A stretch of DNA of 55,665 nt from Lachnospiraceae bacterium. Lineage in GTDB: Bacteria > Bacillota > Clostridia > Lachnospirales > Lachnospiraceae. Of the stretch, positions 42,791-51,385 are shown piece by piece (within the stretch, counting starts at the first letter, position 1; every line of letters begins with the position of its first letter). The stretch is taken from positions 1 through 55,665 of the forward strand of contig JAGPKJ010000005.1 in NCBI GenBank assembly GCA_018053995.1. The letters run 5' to 3'. The notes below the pieces were generated by a model. It ran no database searches, was not told the DNA's origin, and saw only the letters and a program-made list of their open reading frames with translations. Made by a program: the position numbers and the translations under genes.

Positions 42791-43708
42791 GTGTCTGTGA
42801 ATGAGAATTACGCAAAAGAGCAGTCGTACGAAAAACGCCGCGAATCATCAAAAAGTGTACTTAGAAGGGTCGAGGATTATCTGATAATGACTCTGGCGAG
42901 TCTGATATATGCTGTAGGAGTCGCTCAGTTTGCAGATCCGAATAACCTTGCACCGGGAGGTATGACGGGACTTGCTATTATAATGAGCAGGGTCATTCAT
43001 ATGTCAACGGGTACATGGCTTCTGATACTTAATATTCCGGTCATAATTCTTGGAATATATGCATTCGGATTCAAATTTATCATATCGACTATATATTCGA
43101 CAGTGATGGTATCTGTTTTCACTAATTTCCTTGCCGGATTTGGTGCAGCAACGCATGATGTGCTTCTCGCGTCACTTGCAAGTGCGGTATTGTGCGGGTG
43201 CGGAGTGGGACTCATCTTCCGTGTCGGAGCAACGACTGGCGGAACTGATATCATAGTAAAATATCTGAAAGTCAAGTTTCCGTTTTTAAGGACAGGACTT
43301 CTGTTTTTTGCTACAGACTGTATCGTAGTCGTTATATCGGGATTCGTTTTTCATGATATAAATGCCGCGTTATATGCTTTTATCTGCATCTTTCTGACCG
43401 CAAAGGCTATCGATCTTGTACTATACGGAAGTGACGAAGCAAAGATGATCTATATAATCAGCGATAATGCCGATAAGATAACGCAGAGAATACTGGACGA
43501 GCTTGATATCGGGGTCACTCATATAAGCGGAAGCGGAGCGTACAGCGGGAAAGAAAAGAAAGTTATTCTTTGTACAGTAAAGAAGACATTGTCGCCACTT
43601 GTTGAGGATATCGTAAAAGAAGAAGATCCGGTAGCATTTATGATAATATCAAGTGCTTCTGAAGTCTTTGGAGAAGGTTATAAGAGTTATTTTAGTGAAA
43701 GGATATAA
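42791..43708 (+). CDS. YitT family membrane protein (DUF161/DUF2179)
   Basis: This 305-residue protein has five or six membrane helices between about 30 and 210, and a C-terminal cytoplasmic DUF2179 domain (about 220-300, with GVTHISGSGAYSGKEKKVILC). The conserved motif NNLAPGGMTGLAIIM and RVGATTGGTDII are typical of YitT. Transport function is suspected but unproven in the family. The GTG start at 42791 has GAGGA 8 bases upstream. It ends 8 bases before the GH25 gene, so the two are probably co-transcribed. Confidence 0.92.
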   Translation: MSVNENYAKEQSYEKRRESSKSVLRRVEDYLIMTLASLIYAVGVAQFADPNNLAPGGMTGLAIIMSRVIHMSTGTWLLILNIPVIILGIYAFGFKFIISTIYSTVMVSVFTNFLAGFGAATHDVLLASLASAVLCGCGVGLIFRVGATTGGTDIIVKYLKVKFPFLRTGLLFFATDCIVVVISGFVFHDINAALYAFICIFLTAKAIDLVLYGSDEAKMIYIISDNADKITQRILDELDIGVTHISGSGAYSGKEKKVILCTVKKTLSPLVEDIVKEEDPVAFMIISSASEVFGEGYKSYFSERI

Positions 43709-43716
43709 GGTAATAG

Positions 43717-44829
43717 ATGAACAATAACGAAAGACAAAGTGAGAATAATAGACGTAAAAGGAAAAAGAGTGGAATCGGGGAGCTGATACTGGCCATAATT
43801 CTCTGCCTTGTTGTTCTATTTGCCATATCACTGAGCATAATCGTCATGTTCAGATACAAAACACTTCAGAATACGAATGAGCAGATCAGCAGTGAACTCG
43901 CACAGGAGCGTGAGACTTCTGACAAGATATCAAAAGAGGAAGCAAGCTCGGAAGTAGCAGAGGCTTCAGAAAATGCATATAACAGCGGAAAGAGCGACAC
44001 TTTAAAAAAGATAAGAGAGAGTCTTGAAAGTGGAGCTAAAGCGCTGGAACTGTTCAGGGGACTATATCCGGGACAGATAGTTCTCATTGATGATAATAAA
44101 TATTGTTTTTCAGATATAGATAAAGATATTCCAAAGCATGAATATGAAAATTCACAGTTCGTGACTGATGAAAACGGAGTGATGGAATATAGGGATACAG
44201 ATGGCAATACTATTTCAAAAAAAGGAATAGACGTATCAAAATTCCAGGGTGATATCGATTGGGAAAAAGTTGCAGCCGATGGTGTGGATTTTGCCATCAT
44301 CAGAGTTGGTGCAAGAGGCTATACAAAAGGTGCAATCACCGGAGATGAAAAGTTCGAGGATAATATCAAGGGTGCAAATGAGAATGGAGTAAAGGCAGGC
44401 GTATATTTCTATACGGCGGCGGTATCGGACGAAGAGATAGATGAAGAGGCAGAATATGTCCTGGACGCGATAGAACCGTACGACATCGATTATCCGGTGG
44501 TTATCGATATAGAGAAGGTGGCGAGCGGTACAGATGCGAGGACGAATGATGTCTCGGTAGAAGATCGTACGCGCATGTGCATCGACTTCTGCGAGAAGAT
44601 CAAAAAAGCAGGATATCATCCGATGATATACGGCAATCTCAAGACTTTCATAAGAATGATGAACCTTTCGGAACTTAAAGACTATGATGTCTGGTTCGCG
44701 GGTTATGACAGTCCTATGTATTATCCATATTACTATTCTATCTGGCAGTACAGCGACAGCGGCAAGGTTGACGGAATCGACGGCAGCGTTGATATGAACC
44801 TGAGCTTTTTCGAACCTGACAGTAAGTGA
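43717..44829 (+). CDS. membrane-anchored GH25 lysozyme-like muramidase
   Basis: This 370-residue protein cuts or remodels peptidoglycan outside the cell. A basic N-terminus (NNRRKRKKSG) precedes one membrane helix (about 21-46). A helical stalk (about 50-110) leads to the GH25 domain (about 167-368), which starts GIDVSKFQGDIDWEKV and carries the acidic pair in PVVIDIEK plus YYSIWQYSDSG and DMNLSFF near the end. All expected catalytic acids are visible, so it is likely active. ATG at 43717 follows TAAGG. A terminator/promoter overlap follows. Confidence 0.93.
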   Translation: MNNNERQSENNRRKRKKSGIGELILAIILCLVVLFAISLSIIVMFRYKTLQNTNEQISSELAQERETSDKISKEEASSEVAEASENAYNSGKSDTLKKIRESLESGAKALELFRGLYPGQIVLIDDNKYCFSDIDKDIPKHEYENSQFVTDENGVMEYRDTDGNTISKKGIDVSKFQGDIDWEKVAADGVDFAIIRVGARGYTKGAITGDEKFEDNIKGANENGVKAGVYFYTAAVSDEEIDEEAEYVLDAIEPYDIDYPVVIDIEKVASGTDARTNDVSVEDRTRMCIDFCEKIKKAGYHPMIYGNLKTFIRMMNLSELKDYDVWFAGYDSPMYYPYYYSIWQYSDSGKVDGIDGSVDMNLSFFEPDSK

Positions 44830-44850
44830 TATGGTGTAAAGATAAAATAC

Positions 44851-44879
44851 TTGACAGCACCCGGCCTTACTGATATCAT
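44851..44879 (+). promoter_or_regulatory. ylxM-ffh promoter inside the upstream terminator
   Basis: TTGACA (44851-44856), exactly 17 bases, TATCAT (44874-44879). The left arm of the GH25 gene's terminator (44857-44863) lies in the spacer and the right arm downstream of the -10, so promoter and terminator share the same DNA. Confidence 0.65.
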
Positions 44880-44901
44880 AATCAGAGTCGGGTGCTTTTT
44901 T
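44857..44901 (+). terminator. terminator of the GH25 gene
   Basis: A perfect 7-bp stem, GCACCCG (44857-44863) with CGGGTGC (44889-44895), with a 25-base loop, then TTTTTT. Confidence 0.8.
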
Positions 44902-44923
44902 GCCCTTTTGCGGAGATATCATA

Positions 44924-45277
44924 ATGGAAAAGCTTGTATGGCAGGGACTTCTTTATGATTTTTATGGAGAGCTTCTTACCGAACATCAGAAGAAGATATA
45001 TAAAGATGTTGTAGATGAGAACATGTCACTCTCGGAGATAGCTGAGCAGAACGGCATAAGCAGACAGGGTGTTCATGATATCATACGAAGATGTGACGCA
45101 TCGCTGGAAGGGTACGAGAACAAGCTTGGACTAATATCGAGATACGAGAAGATAAAGGCTGATTTCGAAGATATGAAAAAGATGATCGGCAGATATGAGA
45201 TCACCGGAGATTATGATAAATACAGATTTTGCGCTGATATAAGAAAGACGGCGGAATCAATAACAGAGCAGTTATGA
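44924..45277 (+). CDS. ylxM: YlxM family DNA-binding/SRP-associated protein
   Basis: This 117-residue, helical protein has a sigma-70 region-4-like helix-turn-helix (MSLSEIAEQNGISRQGVHDI, about residues 34-53). YlxM is nearly always encoded just upstream of ffh in Firmicutes and has been reported to influence SRP GTPase activity in Streptococcus. ATG at 44924 is preceded by GCGGAG 8 bases away; an earlier ATG at 44900 lacks an RBS. It ends 13 bases before ffh. Confidence 0.95.
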   Translation: MEKLVWQGLLYDFYGELLTEHQKKIYKDVVDENMSLSEIAEQNGISRQGVHDIIRRCDASLEGYENKLGLISRYEKIKADFEDMKKMIGRYEITGDYDKYRFCADIRKTAESITEQL

Positions 45278-45290
45278 TATGAGGTCATAG

Positions 45291-46667
45291 ATGGCATTTG
45301 AGAGTTTAACGGATAAACTTCAGGCAGTCTTCAAGAATCTGAAAGGCAAAGGACGTCTTTCGGAAGCTGATGTGAAAGAAGCGCTAAAGCAGGTAAAGAT
45401 GGCACTTCTGGAAGCAGATGTGAACTTTCGTGTCGTTAAGCAGTTCATTTCCGCAGTTGAGACAAGAGCCGTTGGAACCGAGGTGCTTGAAGGCCTTAAT
45501 CCCGGACAGACTGTCATCAAGATCGTAAATGAAGAAATGATCAGTCTCATGGGTTCCGAGGAGACAGAACTTGTATTTCAGCCGGGCAAGAGCATAACAG
45601 TTATCATGATGTGTGGTCTTCAGGGAGCCGGTAAAACTACGACTGCTACAAAGATCGCAGGGAAATTAAAGGAAAAAGGAAAGAAGAGCCTTCTCGTCGG
45701 TCTTGATGTATACAGACCGGCAGCAATCGAACAGCTTAAGATAAACGGACAAAAGATGAGCGTTGAAGTATTTGCAGAAGGAACCGAAAAGAAACCTGCA
45801 GATATCGCAAAAGATGCTATTGAATATGCCGGTAAGAATAATTTTAACGTTGTTATATTAGATACTGCGGGTCGTCTTCATGTTGACGAAGATATGATGC
45901 AGGAGCTTAAGGATATAAAGAGTGCAGTAACTGTCCATCAGACACTTCTTACTGTCGATGCTATGACAGGTCAGGATGCGGTGAATGTAGCAAAGCAGTT
46001 TGATGAGCAGATCGGAATAGACGGCGTTGTTCTTACCAAGATGGATTCCGATTCAAGAGGCGGTGCTGCTCTTTCGATAAAGGCAGTAACAGGAAAGCCG
46101 ATAATCTACGTCGGCATGGGCGAGAAGCTGAGTGATCTTGAACAGTTTCATCCGGACCGGATGGCAAACAGGATACTTGGCATGGGCGATGTCCTTACTC
46201 TTATCGAGAAGGCACAGCAGAACATAGATATTGATGAAAAGACCAGCCGTGAGATGAACGATCATCTGAAAAAGGGCAGGTTTGACTATAATGATTATCT
46301 TGAGAGCATGAAACAGATGAAGAACATGGGTGGACTGTCGAGCATTCTTGGTATGATGCCGGGAATGGGCGGTATAAACTCGAAGCAGATGGATGCGATA
46401 TCTGGAAGTGTAGACGATAAGCAGATAGCTCACACAGAGGCGATAGTCCTGAGCATGACTCCGGCAGAGAGAAAGAATTCAAAGCTGATGAATCCCAGCA
46501 GAAAGCACAGGATAGCGGCTGGAGCGGGAGTAGATATCGCAGTGGTAAACCGTTTCATCAAGCAGTTTGAACAGTCACAGAAGATGATGAAGCAGATGCC
46601 TGGCATGATGAAGAAGAAACATGGCGGGATGTTTGGAGGCATGGGCGGAGGTTTTCCGTTCGGGTAA
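45291..46667 (+). CDS. ffh: signal recognition particle protein Ffh
   Basis: Ffh binds signal peptides on ribosomes and 4.5S/scRNA, and docks with FtsY. It has 458 residues. The NG domain has GLQGAGKTTTATKIAGKL (about 106-123), LDVYRPAAIEQL, LDTAGRLHVDEDMM and LTKMDSDSRGGAALS. The Met-rich M domain (about 300-458) ends MMKKKHGGMFGGMGGGFPFG. ATG at 45291 is preceded by GAGGTC. It is in an operon with ylxM. The genes rpsP to rplS follow. Confidence 0.98.
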   Translation: MAFESLTDKLQAVFKNLKGKGRLSEADVKEALKQVKMALLEADVNFRVVKQFISAVETRAVGTEVLEGLNPGQTVIKIVNEEMISLMGSEETELVFQPGKSITVIMMCGLQGAGKTTTATKIAGKLKEKGKKSLLVGLDVYRPAAIEQLKINGQKMSVEVFAEGTEKKPADIAKDAIEYAGKNNFNVVILDTAGRLHVDEDMMQELKDIKSAVTVHQTLLTVDAMTGQDAVNVAKQFDEQIGIDGVVLTKMDSDSRGGAALSIKAVTGKPIIYVGMGEKLSDLEQFHPDRMANRILGMGDVLTLIEKAQQNIDIDEKTSREMNDHLKKGRFDYNDYLESMKQMKNMGGLSSILGMMPGMGGINSKQMDAISGSVDDKQIAHTEAIVLSMTPAERKNSKLMNPSRKHRIAAGAGVDIAVVNRFIKQFEQSQKMMKQMPGMMKKKHGGMFGGMGGGFPFG

Positions 46668-46767
46668 TAAGATCAGATGGAGCAGTTCAGGATATCTTCA
46701 AAGTGAAGACGACCTGTTGCAGATATATAACTAATAATCATTCATATTAATTCAGGAGGAAACAGAA

Positions 46768-47016
46768 ATGGTAAAGATCAGACTTAGAAGAATCGGAGAA
46801 AAGAAGAATCCTTTTTATAGAATCGTAGTTGCAGATTCAAAATCTCCCATGGCAAGCAAGGTAGTTGAAGAGATCGGAACATTCGATCCCAGCACAGATC
46901 CAAGCACATTCAAGATTGATGAAGAAGCTGCAAAGAAATGGCTTGCTAACGGCGCTCAGCCGACAGAAGCTGTTCATAAGATCTTCTATAATGCAGGGAT
47001 TATAAAGAAAGACTGA
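46768..47016 (+). CDS. rpsP: 30S ribosomal protein S16
   Basis: S16 has 82 residues and helps assemble the 5' domain of 16S rRNA. It begins [20 protein letters not shown] and has [17 protein letters not shown], the family hallmarks. ATG at 46768 follows CAGGAGG. It heads the conserved rpsP-khpA-rimM-trmD-rplS cluster. An upstream gap of 100 bases holds TTGCAGATATATAAC, which may be part of a promoter. Confidence 0.98.
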   Translation: MVKIRLRRIGEKKNPFYRIVVADSKSPMASKVVEEIGTFDPSTDPSTFKIDEEAAKKWLANGAQPTEAVHKIFYNAGIIKKD

Positions 47017-47053
47017 TTTTATCTGCATGATCTCTCACATTGGAGGTGATTCT

Positions 47054-47284
47054 ATGAAGGAATTGGTTGAAGTAATCGCGAAAGCGCTTGTCGATCATCC
47101 CGAAGAGGTAGTTGTGACTGAATCCGAGAACGATGGCACTTGTGTCATAGAGCTTCATGTTGCATCGACTGATATGGGAAAAGTGATAGGCAAACAGGGC
47201 AGGATAGCAAAAGCAATCCGCTCGGTAGTTAAAGCGGCATCAACTAAAGAAAATAAGAAAGTTGATGTTGAGATTAAGGAATGA
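47054..47284 (+). CDS. khpA: KH-domain RNA-binding protein KhpA
   Basis: This 76-residue protein is a single KH domain with the GxxG loop in VIGKQGRIAKAIR. KhpA (YlqC) works with KhpB in binding RNAs that control cell division and elongation. The start MKELVEVIAKALVDHPEEV is the family standard. ATG at 47054 has GGAGGTGAT upstream; an ATG at 47027 lacks an RBS and would add nine non-conserved residues. A terminator follows at 47290, splitting the cluster before rimM. Confidence 0.96.
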   Translation: MKELVEVIAKALVDHPEEVVVTESENDGTCVIELHVASTDMGKVIGKQGRIAKAIRSVVKAASTKENKKVDVEIKE

Positions 47285-47289
47285 ATCTG

Positions 47290-47319
47290 CAGCCCTGGGT
47301 TAACCGGGGCTGTTTATTT
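47290..47319 (+). terminator. terminator after khpA
   Basis: CAGCCCTGG (47290-47298) pairs with CCGGGGCTG (47304-47312), followed by TTTATTTAT. It is moderate in strength, so partial read-through to rimM is possible. Confidence 0.75.
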
Positions 47320-47393
47320 ATGACGGGATATGTAAGAATATCAGTATGACATATTTTACGTGTCGGTCATGAAATTGAAGATGAGGATTAAGT

Positions 47394-47900
47394 ATGATTG
47401 ATGAGATACAGGTTGGCGTTATAACACAGACACACGGTCTTAAGGGTGAAGTCAAAGTATTCCCGACAACAGATGATCCTGACAGGTTCGAGGATCTTGA
47501 ATCGGTCATGGCAGATAACGGACGCATCAGAGAAAAGCTTGTCATCGAATCCGTTAAGTATTTTAAACAGTTTGCGATACTGAAATTCAAAGGGAAAGAT
47601 GTGATCGAAGACGTACAGGCTCTTAAGGGCGCACGCCTTCTTATCACCCGTGATCAGGCAGTACCGCTTGATGAGGGCGAATATCTTATACCGGATCTTA
47701 TAGGCATGAAGGTCGTGACAGATGCTGGAGAAGACTTTGGAGAGCTTTCTGATGTTATCCAGACGGGAGCAAATGATGTCTACTGTGTAAAGACACTTTC
47801 GGGTGAGGATGTGCTTCTGCCCGCGATCGATCAGTGCATCATCTCTATAGACACGAAGAAGAATCTGATGACTGTTCATATCATGGAAGGACTGATCTGA
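47394..47900 (+). CDS. rimM: 16S rRNA processing/ribosome maturation factor RimM
   Basis: RimM binds S19 and helps mature the 30S head. It has 168 residues. The N-terminal barrel has VGVITQTHGLKGEVKVFPTT, and the PRC-barrel domain has YLIPDLIGMKVVTD and VKTLSGEDVLLPAIDQCI. ATG at 47394 lies after GATGAGGATTAAGT. It ends two bases before trmD, so expression of the two is coupled. Confidence 0.97.
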   Translation: MIDEIQVGVITQTHGLKGEVKVFPTTDDPDRFEDLESVMADNGRIREKLVIESVKYFKQFAILKFKGKDVIEDVQALKGARLLITRDQAVPLDEGEYLIPDLIGMKVVTDAGEDFGELSDVIQTGANDVYCVKTLSGEDVLLPAIDQCIISIDTKKNLMTVHIMEGLI

Positions 47901-47902
47901 TA

Positions 47903-48715
47903 ATGAATTTCTATATACTTACTTTATTTCCCGACATGGTAATGAACGGACTTAAAAGCAGCATTACGGGAAGAGCGATATCTAAGGGCATCATAAACGC
48001 TGAGGCTGTCGATATACGAGATTATACGCTTGACAGGGACAGAAGAGTAGATGATTATCCGTATGGCGGCGGTGCCGGGATGCTGATGGAAGCACAGCCT
48101 GTGTATGATGCTTATAAAGCGGTCATTGGCATGATGAAGAATGTAGAAAACATCGACTACAAAAATTGCAGGAGACCCAGGGTCGTATATATGACACCCA
48201 AGGGGAAGACATTTGACCAGAAGATGGCACAGGAACTTGCAGGTGAGGAATCGCTTATATTCCTCTGCGGACATTATGAAGGCATAGATGAGCGTGTCAT
48301 TGATGAGATAGTCACTGACCGCGTATCAATAGGAGATTATGTACTTACCGGCGGTGAACTTCCGGCAATGGTGATGATCGATTCGATATCCAGGCTTGTG
48401 CCGGGAGTGCTTCACAATGACGAGTCAGCCGGAACTGAATCATTTCAGGATGACCTTCTCGAATATCCACAGTATACAAGACCTGAGGTATGGCACGAGA
48501 AGAAAGTGCCAGAGATACTTATGTCAGGTGATCACGCAAAGATCGAAAAATGGCGGGTTGAAGAGTCGGTTAACATAACAAAAGAACTTCGCCCGGATCT
48601 TTATGAAAAATATGAGTCAGTACAGGAGAAGGTCGACCGGCATAAAGAACTCTCAAAGAGCATCCGAAAGATGCAGCATCATATTTCAGTGTCGATGAAG
48701 GAAGTGCAGAAATAG
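47903..48715 (+). CDS. trmD: tRNA (guanine-N1)-methyltransferase TrmD
   Basis: TrmD methylates G37 of tRNAs with SAM and prevents frameshifting. It has about 270 residues. The N-terminus MNFYILTLFPDMV is standard, YGGGAGMLM and GDYVLTGGELPAM form the trefoil knot, and the C-terminal domain has VEESVNITKELRPDLYE. ATG at 47903 is chosen; an in-frame start at 47834 lies inside rimM and adds 23 non-family residues. GGAAGGA in the end of rimM serves as RBS. The C-terminus is about 25 residues longer than in E. coli, which is common in Clostridia. Confidence 0.97.
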   Translation: MNFYILTLFPDMVMNGLKSSITGRAISKGIINAEAVDIRDYTLDRDRRVDDYPYGGGAGMLMEAQPVYDAYKAVIGMMKNVENIDYKNCRRPRVVYMTPKGKTFDQKMAQELAGEESLIFLCGHYEGIDERVIDEIVTDRVSIGDYVLTGGELPAMVMIDSISRLVPGVLHNDESAGTESFQDDLLEYPQYTRPEVWHEKKVPEILMSGDHAKIEKWRVEESVNITKELRPDLYEKYESVQEKVDRHKELSKSIRKMQHHISVSMKEVQK

Positions 48716-48807
48716 CCTTTGAGATACAGACGAAATAAATCGTAGATCCGGGAAGAAAGTTTTGGACAGTTTAGGATACTTTAGGATAATTTGCTACGTG
48801 AAATCGC

Positions 48808-48836
48808 TTGCAATGTAAACGGCATTATGGTAAAGT
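48808..48836 (+). promoter_or_regulatory. rplS promoter (extended -10)
   Basis: TTGCAA (48808-48813), 17-base spacer ending TGG, TAAAGT (48831-48836). It gives rplS a leader of about 70 bases. I see no clear L19 autoregulatory structure. Confidence 0.5.
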
Positions 48837-48912
48837 ATTTAAGTTGCAGTGATCAGATGGTCCTCTGTTACCCATAAGTGGTATTAAGAACATCCATATA
48901 AAGGAGAAGAAA

Positions 48913-49257
48913 ATGAGCGAGATTATCAAGGAACTCGAGCAGGAACAGCTTAAGAAAGAAGTTCCTACATTTAACACAGGAGATACCGTAAAGGTTTATG
49001 GTAAGATCCGTGAAGGAAAGACAGAAAGAATTCAGGTCTTCGAAGGAACTGTCATCAAGATGCAGGGCGGCAGCAACAGAGAGACATTCACAGTAAGAAA
49101 GATGTCAAGCGGAATCGGCGTAGAAAAGACATGGCCGCTCCACTCACCTAACGTTGAAAAGGTCGAAGTCGTACGTAAAGGTAAGGTAAGACGTGCAAAG
49201 CTCAATTACCTGCGTGACAGAGTCGGCAAGAAGGCTAAGGTAAAGGGAATCATCTGA
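48913..49257 (+). CDS. rplS: 50S ribosomal protein L19
   Basis: L19 has 114 residues and sits at the 30S-50S interface. Family features are [34 protein letters not shown], and the C-terminal [22 protein letters not shown] at 48913 has AAAGGAG upstream. It ends the rpsP-to-rplS cluster but is probably also transcribed from its own promoter. Confidence 0.98.
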   Translation: MSEIIKELEQEQLKKEVPTFNTGDTVKVYGKIREGKTERIQVFEGTVIKMQGGSNRETFTVRKMSSGIGVEKTWPLHSPNVEKVEVVRKGKVRRAKLNYLRDRVGKKAKVKGII

Positions 49258-49273
49258 TAAATAAGAAATCAAG

Positions 49274-49302
49274 TGGCGCGGAATAGTCAATATTTCGCGC
49301 CA
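49274..49302 (+). terminator. hairpin after rplS (no T-run)
   Basis: TGGCGCG (49274-49280) pairs exactly with CGCGCCA (49296-49302). TATCTGTAT follows, so termination is uncertain. The rplS-lepB gap is 76 bases. Confidence 0.5.
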
Positions 49303-49333
49303 TATCTGTATATAAGTATTTATGGAGATAGAT

Positions 49334-49918
49334 ATGTCCAGAAAATCAGGTCTTTCATTTTATGATGACGATAAGAAAAAGAATAAGGAAATGATCAAAA
49401 ATGTGTTGGAGACGGTGATCATGACGCTGATCGTAATCTTCATCGCAGGTGTCGCTATGTATTCATTTGGAATGAAGACAACAATGATCGGAGATTCTAT
49501 GGAGCCTGTCCTATATAACAGTCAGAGCGTTCTCATGGACAGACTTGCGTATCTTATTTCCTCACCGAAACGGAATGATGTTATCATATTCAGACCAAAT
49601 GGAAATAAGAACTCGCATTTTTATATAAAGCGTGTGATAGGACTTCCTGGTGAGACTGTTCAGATCAAGAATGGAAAGATCTATATAAGCGGCAGTGAAC
49701 TTGATGAGGGTGATAAATACGATACGATCATTGATCCGGGAATAGCATCGGAACCGGTAGAACTTGGAAGCAATGAATATTTTGTCATTGGGGACAAGCG
49801 CAACAGCAGTGAGGACAGCAGATCCAGCAGCATAGGCGCGGTTCAAAAAAGTGCGATCACCGGTAAGGCATGGCTTCACATGGCATCGGGAAATAATGGA
49901 ATGGGATTGGTGAAATAA
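49334..49918 (+). CDS. lepB: signal peptidase I (first copy)
   Basis: This enzyme removes signal peptides from exported proteins. It has 194 residues with one membrane helix at about 25-44. The catalytic Ser is S55 (MIGDSMEPVL), and the general-base Lys is K99 (YIKRVIGLPGE). GDKRNSSEDSRSS forms box D/E. ATG at 49334 has GGAGA 5 bases upstream; ATG 49322 has no RBS. A second lepB is encoded 900 bases later, on the other side of rbgA, so the two share the same block and may differ in substrate preference. Confidence 0.93.
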   Translation: MSRKSGLSFYDDDKKKNKEMIKNVLETVIMTLIVIFIAGVAMYSFGMKTTMIGDSMEPVLYNSQSVLMDRLAYLISSPKRNDVIIFRPNGNKNSHFYIKRVIGLPGETVQIKNGKIYISGSELDEGDKYDTIIDPGIASEPVELGSNEYFVIGDKRNSSEDSRSSSIGAVQKSAITGKAWLHMASGNNGMGLVK

Positions 49919-49922
49919 GACG

Positions 49923-50771
49923 ATGGGTTATCAGTGGTATCCTGGTCATATGACCAAAGCAAAGAGAATGATGCAGGAAGATATACGTCTTACGGATATC
50001 GTTATAGAGATTGTAGACGCACGTGTTCCAATGAGCTCGCGTAACCCTGATATAGACAGCATGGCTGGAGGGCGAGGACGTATCATAATAATGAATAAGG
50101 CTGATCTTGCAGATCCGGCGGTCAGTAGTGAATGGATCAGGTATTACAAGAATTCCGGCATAAATGCAGTCCTGCTTGATTCGAGATGCAGAAAAGATAT
50201 GCAGACTGTATCTAAGGCTGTAACCGAAGCAAGTGCTGCGAAGATAGCTAGAGACAAGAGGCGTGGCATAAAGAACAGCACGGTACGTATCTTTGTCGCG
50301 GGTATACCTAATGTCGGGAAATCAACATTCATAAACAGTTTTACAGGTAAGAGCGGTGCAAAGACGGGAAATAAGCCGGGTGTTACACGTGGAGATCAGT
50401 GGATCCATATGAATGGCGGGAGAGATATTCTGGATACTCCCGGGATTCTCTGGCCTAAGTTCGAGGACGAGACGGTCGGTCTTCATCTTGCGTGGGTCGG
50501 AACGATGAATGACGAGATACTTGATATGAGCGACATGGCACTGCAGCTTATTGATTTTATGATGGATCGCTATAAGGATATTTTATTTTCCAGATATGAT
50601 ATAATAAATGATGGCTTGCCGCAGGACATCCTTGGAATGATAGCAGAGAACAGAAAATGTCTGAAGCAGGGCGGGGATCCTGATCTTGACAAGGCAGCGC
50701 AGTTGTTACTGGGCGAATTCAGGAGCGGGCGTATAGGTCGTATTTCGATAGAGAGGCCGCAGGAAACATAA
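49923..50771 (+). CDS. rbgA: ribosome biogenesis GTPase RbgA (YlqF)
   Basis: RbgA is needed for late 50S assembly. It has 282 residues. It is a circularly permuted GTPase: IIMNKADLAD (G4) and DSRCRKD (G5-like) come before the P-loop GIPNVGKSTFINSF (G1) and DTPGILWPK (G3). The N-terminus YQWYPGHMTKAKRMM is diagnostic. ATG at 49923 follows the lepB TAA by 4 bases; the RBS is in the end of lepB (GGGATTGG). A role next to rplS and rnhB is conserved in Firmicutes. Confidence 0.97.
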   Translation: MGYQWYPGHMTKAKRMMQEDIRLTDIVIEIVDARVPMSSRNPDIDSMAGGRGRIIIMNKADLADPAVSSEWIRYYKNSGINAVLLDSRCRKDMQTVSKAVTEASAAKIARDKRRGIKNSTVRIFVAGIPNVGKSTFINSFTGKSGAKTGNKPGVTRGDQWIHMNGGRDILDTPGILWPKFEDETVGLHLAWVGTMNDEILDMSDMALQLIDFMMDRYKDILFSRYDIINDGLPQDILGMIAENRKCLKQGGDPDLDKAAQLLLGEFRSGRIGRISIERPQET

Positions 50772-50804
50772 GTATTCAGTTCCGGGCATAAAGGTCGTAA
50801 ATAA

Positions 50805-51344
50805 ATGAAAAATGCAGTTAAAGAAATCATCTCAATGAGTCTTTATATTCTTGTGATACTTGCAGCTACTTATCTTATCGTTCATTTTGTAGCTCAGAGG
50901 ACGGTCGTTCAGGGTTCGTCGATGGAAAGTACACTTCAGGATGGCGATAATCTCATATGTGACAAGATAACATACAGATTCAGAGATCCGAAACGTTTTG
51001 AGATCATTGTATTTCCTTTTCAATATGAGGAGCACACGTATTTTATAAAGAGGATAATAGGGCTGCCGGGCGAGAAAGTCAGGATAGATGCTGACGGTAC
51101 TATTTATATAAATGATAAGCCGCTTGAAGAACATTACGGTCGGGAAGTCATTCAGGATCCCGGAAGGGCTTCAACTGAGATTACGCTTGGCGATGATGAA
51201 TATTTTGTAATGGGTGATAACAGAAACAACAGTATGGACAGTCGTACGGATATGGTCGGCAGCATCAAGAGGTCACAACTCATCGGAAGATGTGTCTGCC
51301 GCATATGGCCGTTTAGTAAGGTAGGAAGCATACTGCCTAAGTGA
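50805..51344 (+). CDS. lepB: signal peptidase I (second copy)
   Basis: This is a 179-residue type I signal peptidase with one N-terminal membrane helix (about 8-28). The catalytic Ser is S39 (VVQGSSMESTL), Lys is K82 (YFIKRIIGLPGEK), and GDNRNNSMDSR completes the active site. It is closer to the short Gram-positive SipS type than the first copy. ATG at 50805 has AAAGGTCG upstream. It is 33 bases after rbgA and 41 before rnhB, in the order lepB-rbgA-lepB-rnhB. Confidence 0.94.
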   Translation: MKNAVKEIISMSLYILVILAATYLIVHFVAQRTVVQGSSMESTLQDGDNLICDKITYRFRDPKRFEIIVFPFQYEEHTYFIKRIIGLPGEKVRIDADGTIYINDKPLEEHYGREVIQDPGRASTEITLGDDEYFVMGDNRNNSMDSRTDMVGSIKRSQLIGRCVCRIWPFSKVGSILPK

Positions 51345-51385
51345 TGATGGTTTAGGTTTGCAGTATCCAAGAAGGGGTCTTAGGT

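Noticed and set aside
47834..47902. Earlier start for TrmD inside rimM
   Set aside because: MNFYILTLFPDMV is the conserved N-terminus; the additional residues are an out-of-frame reading of rimM.
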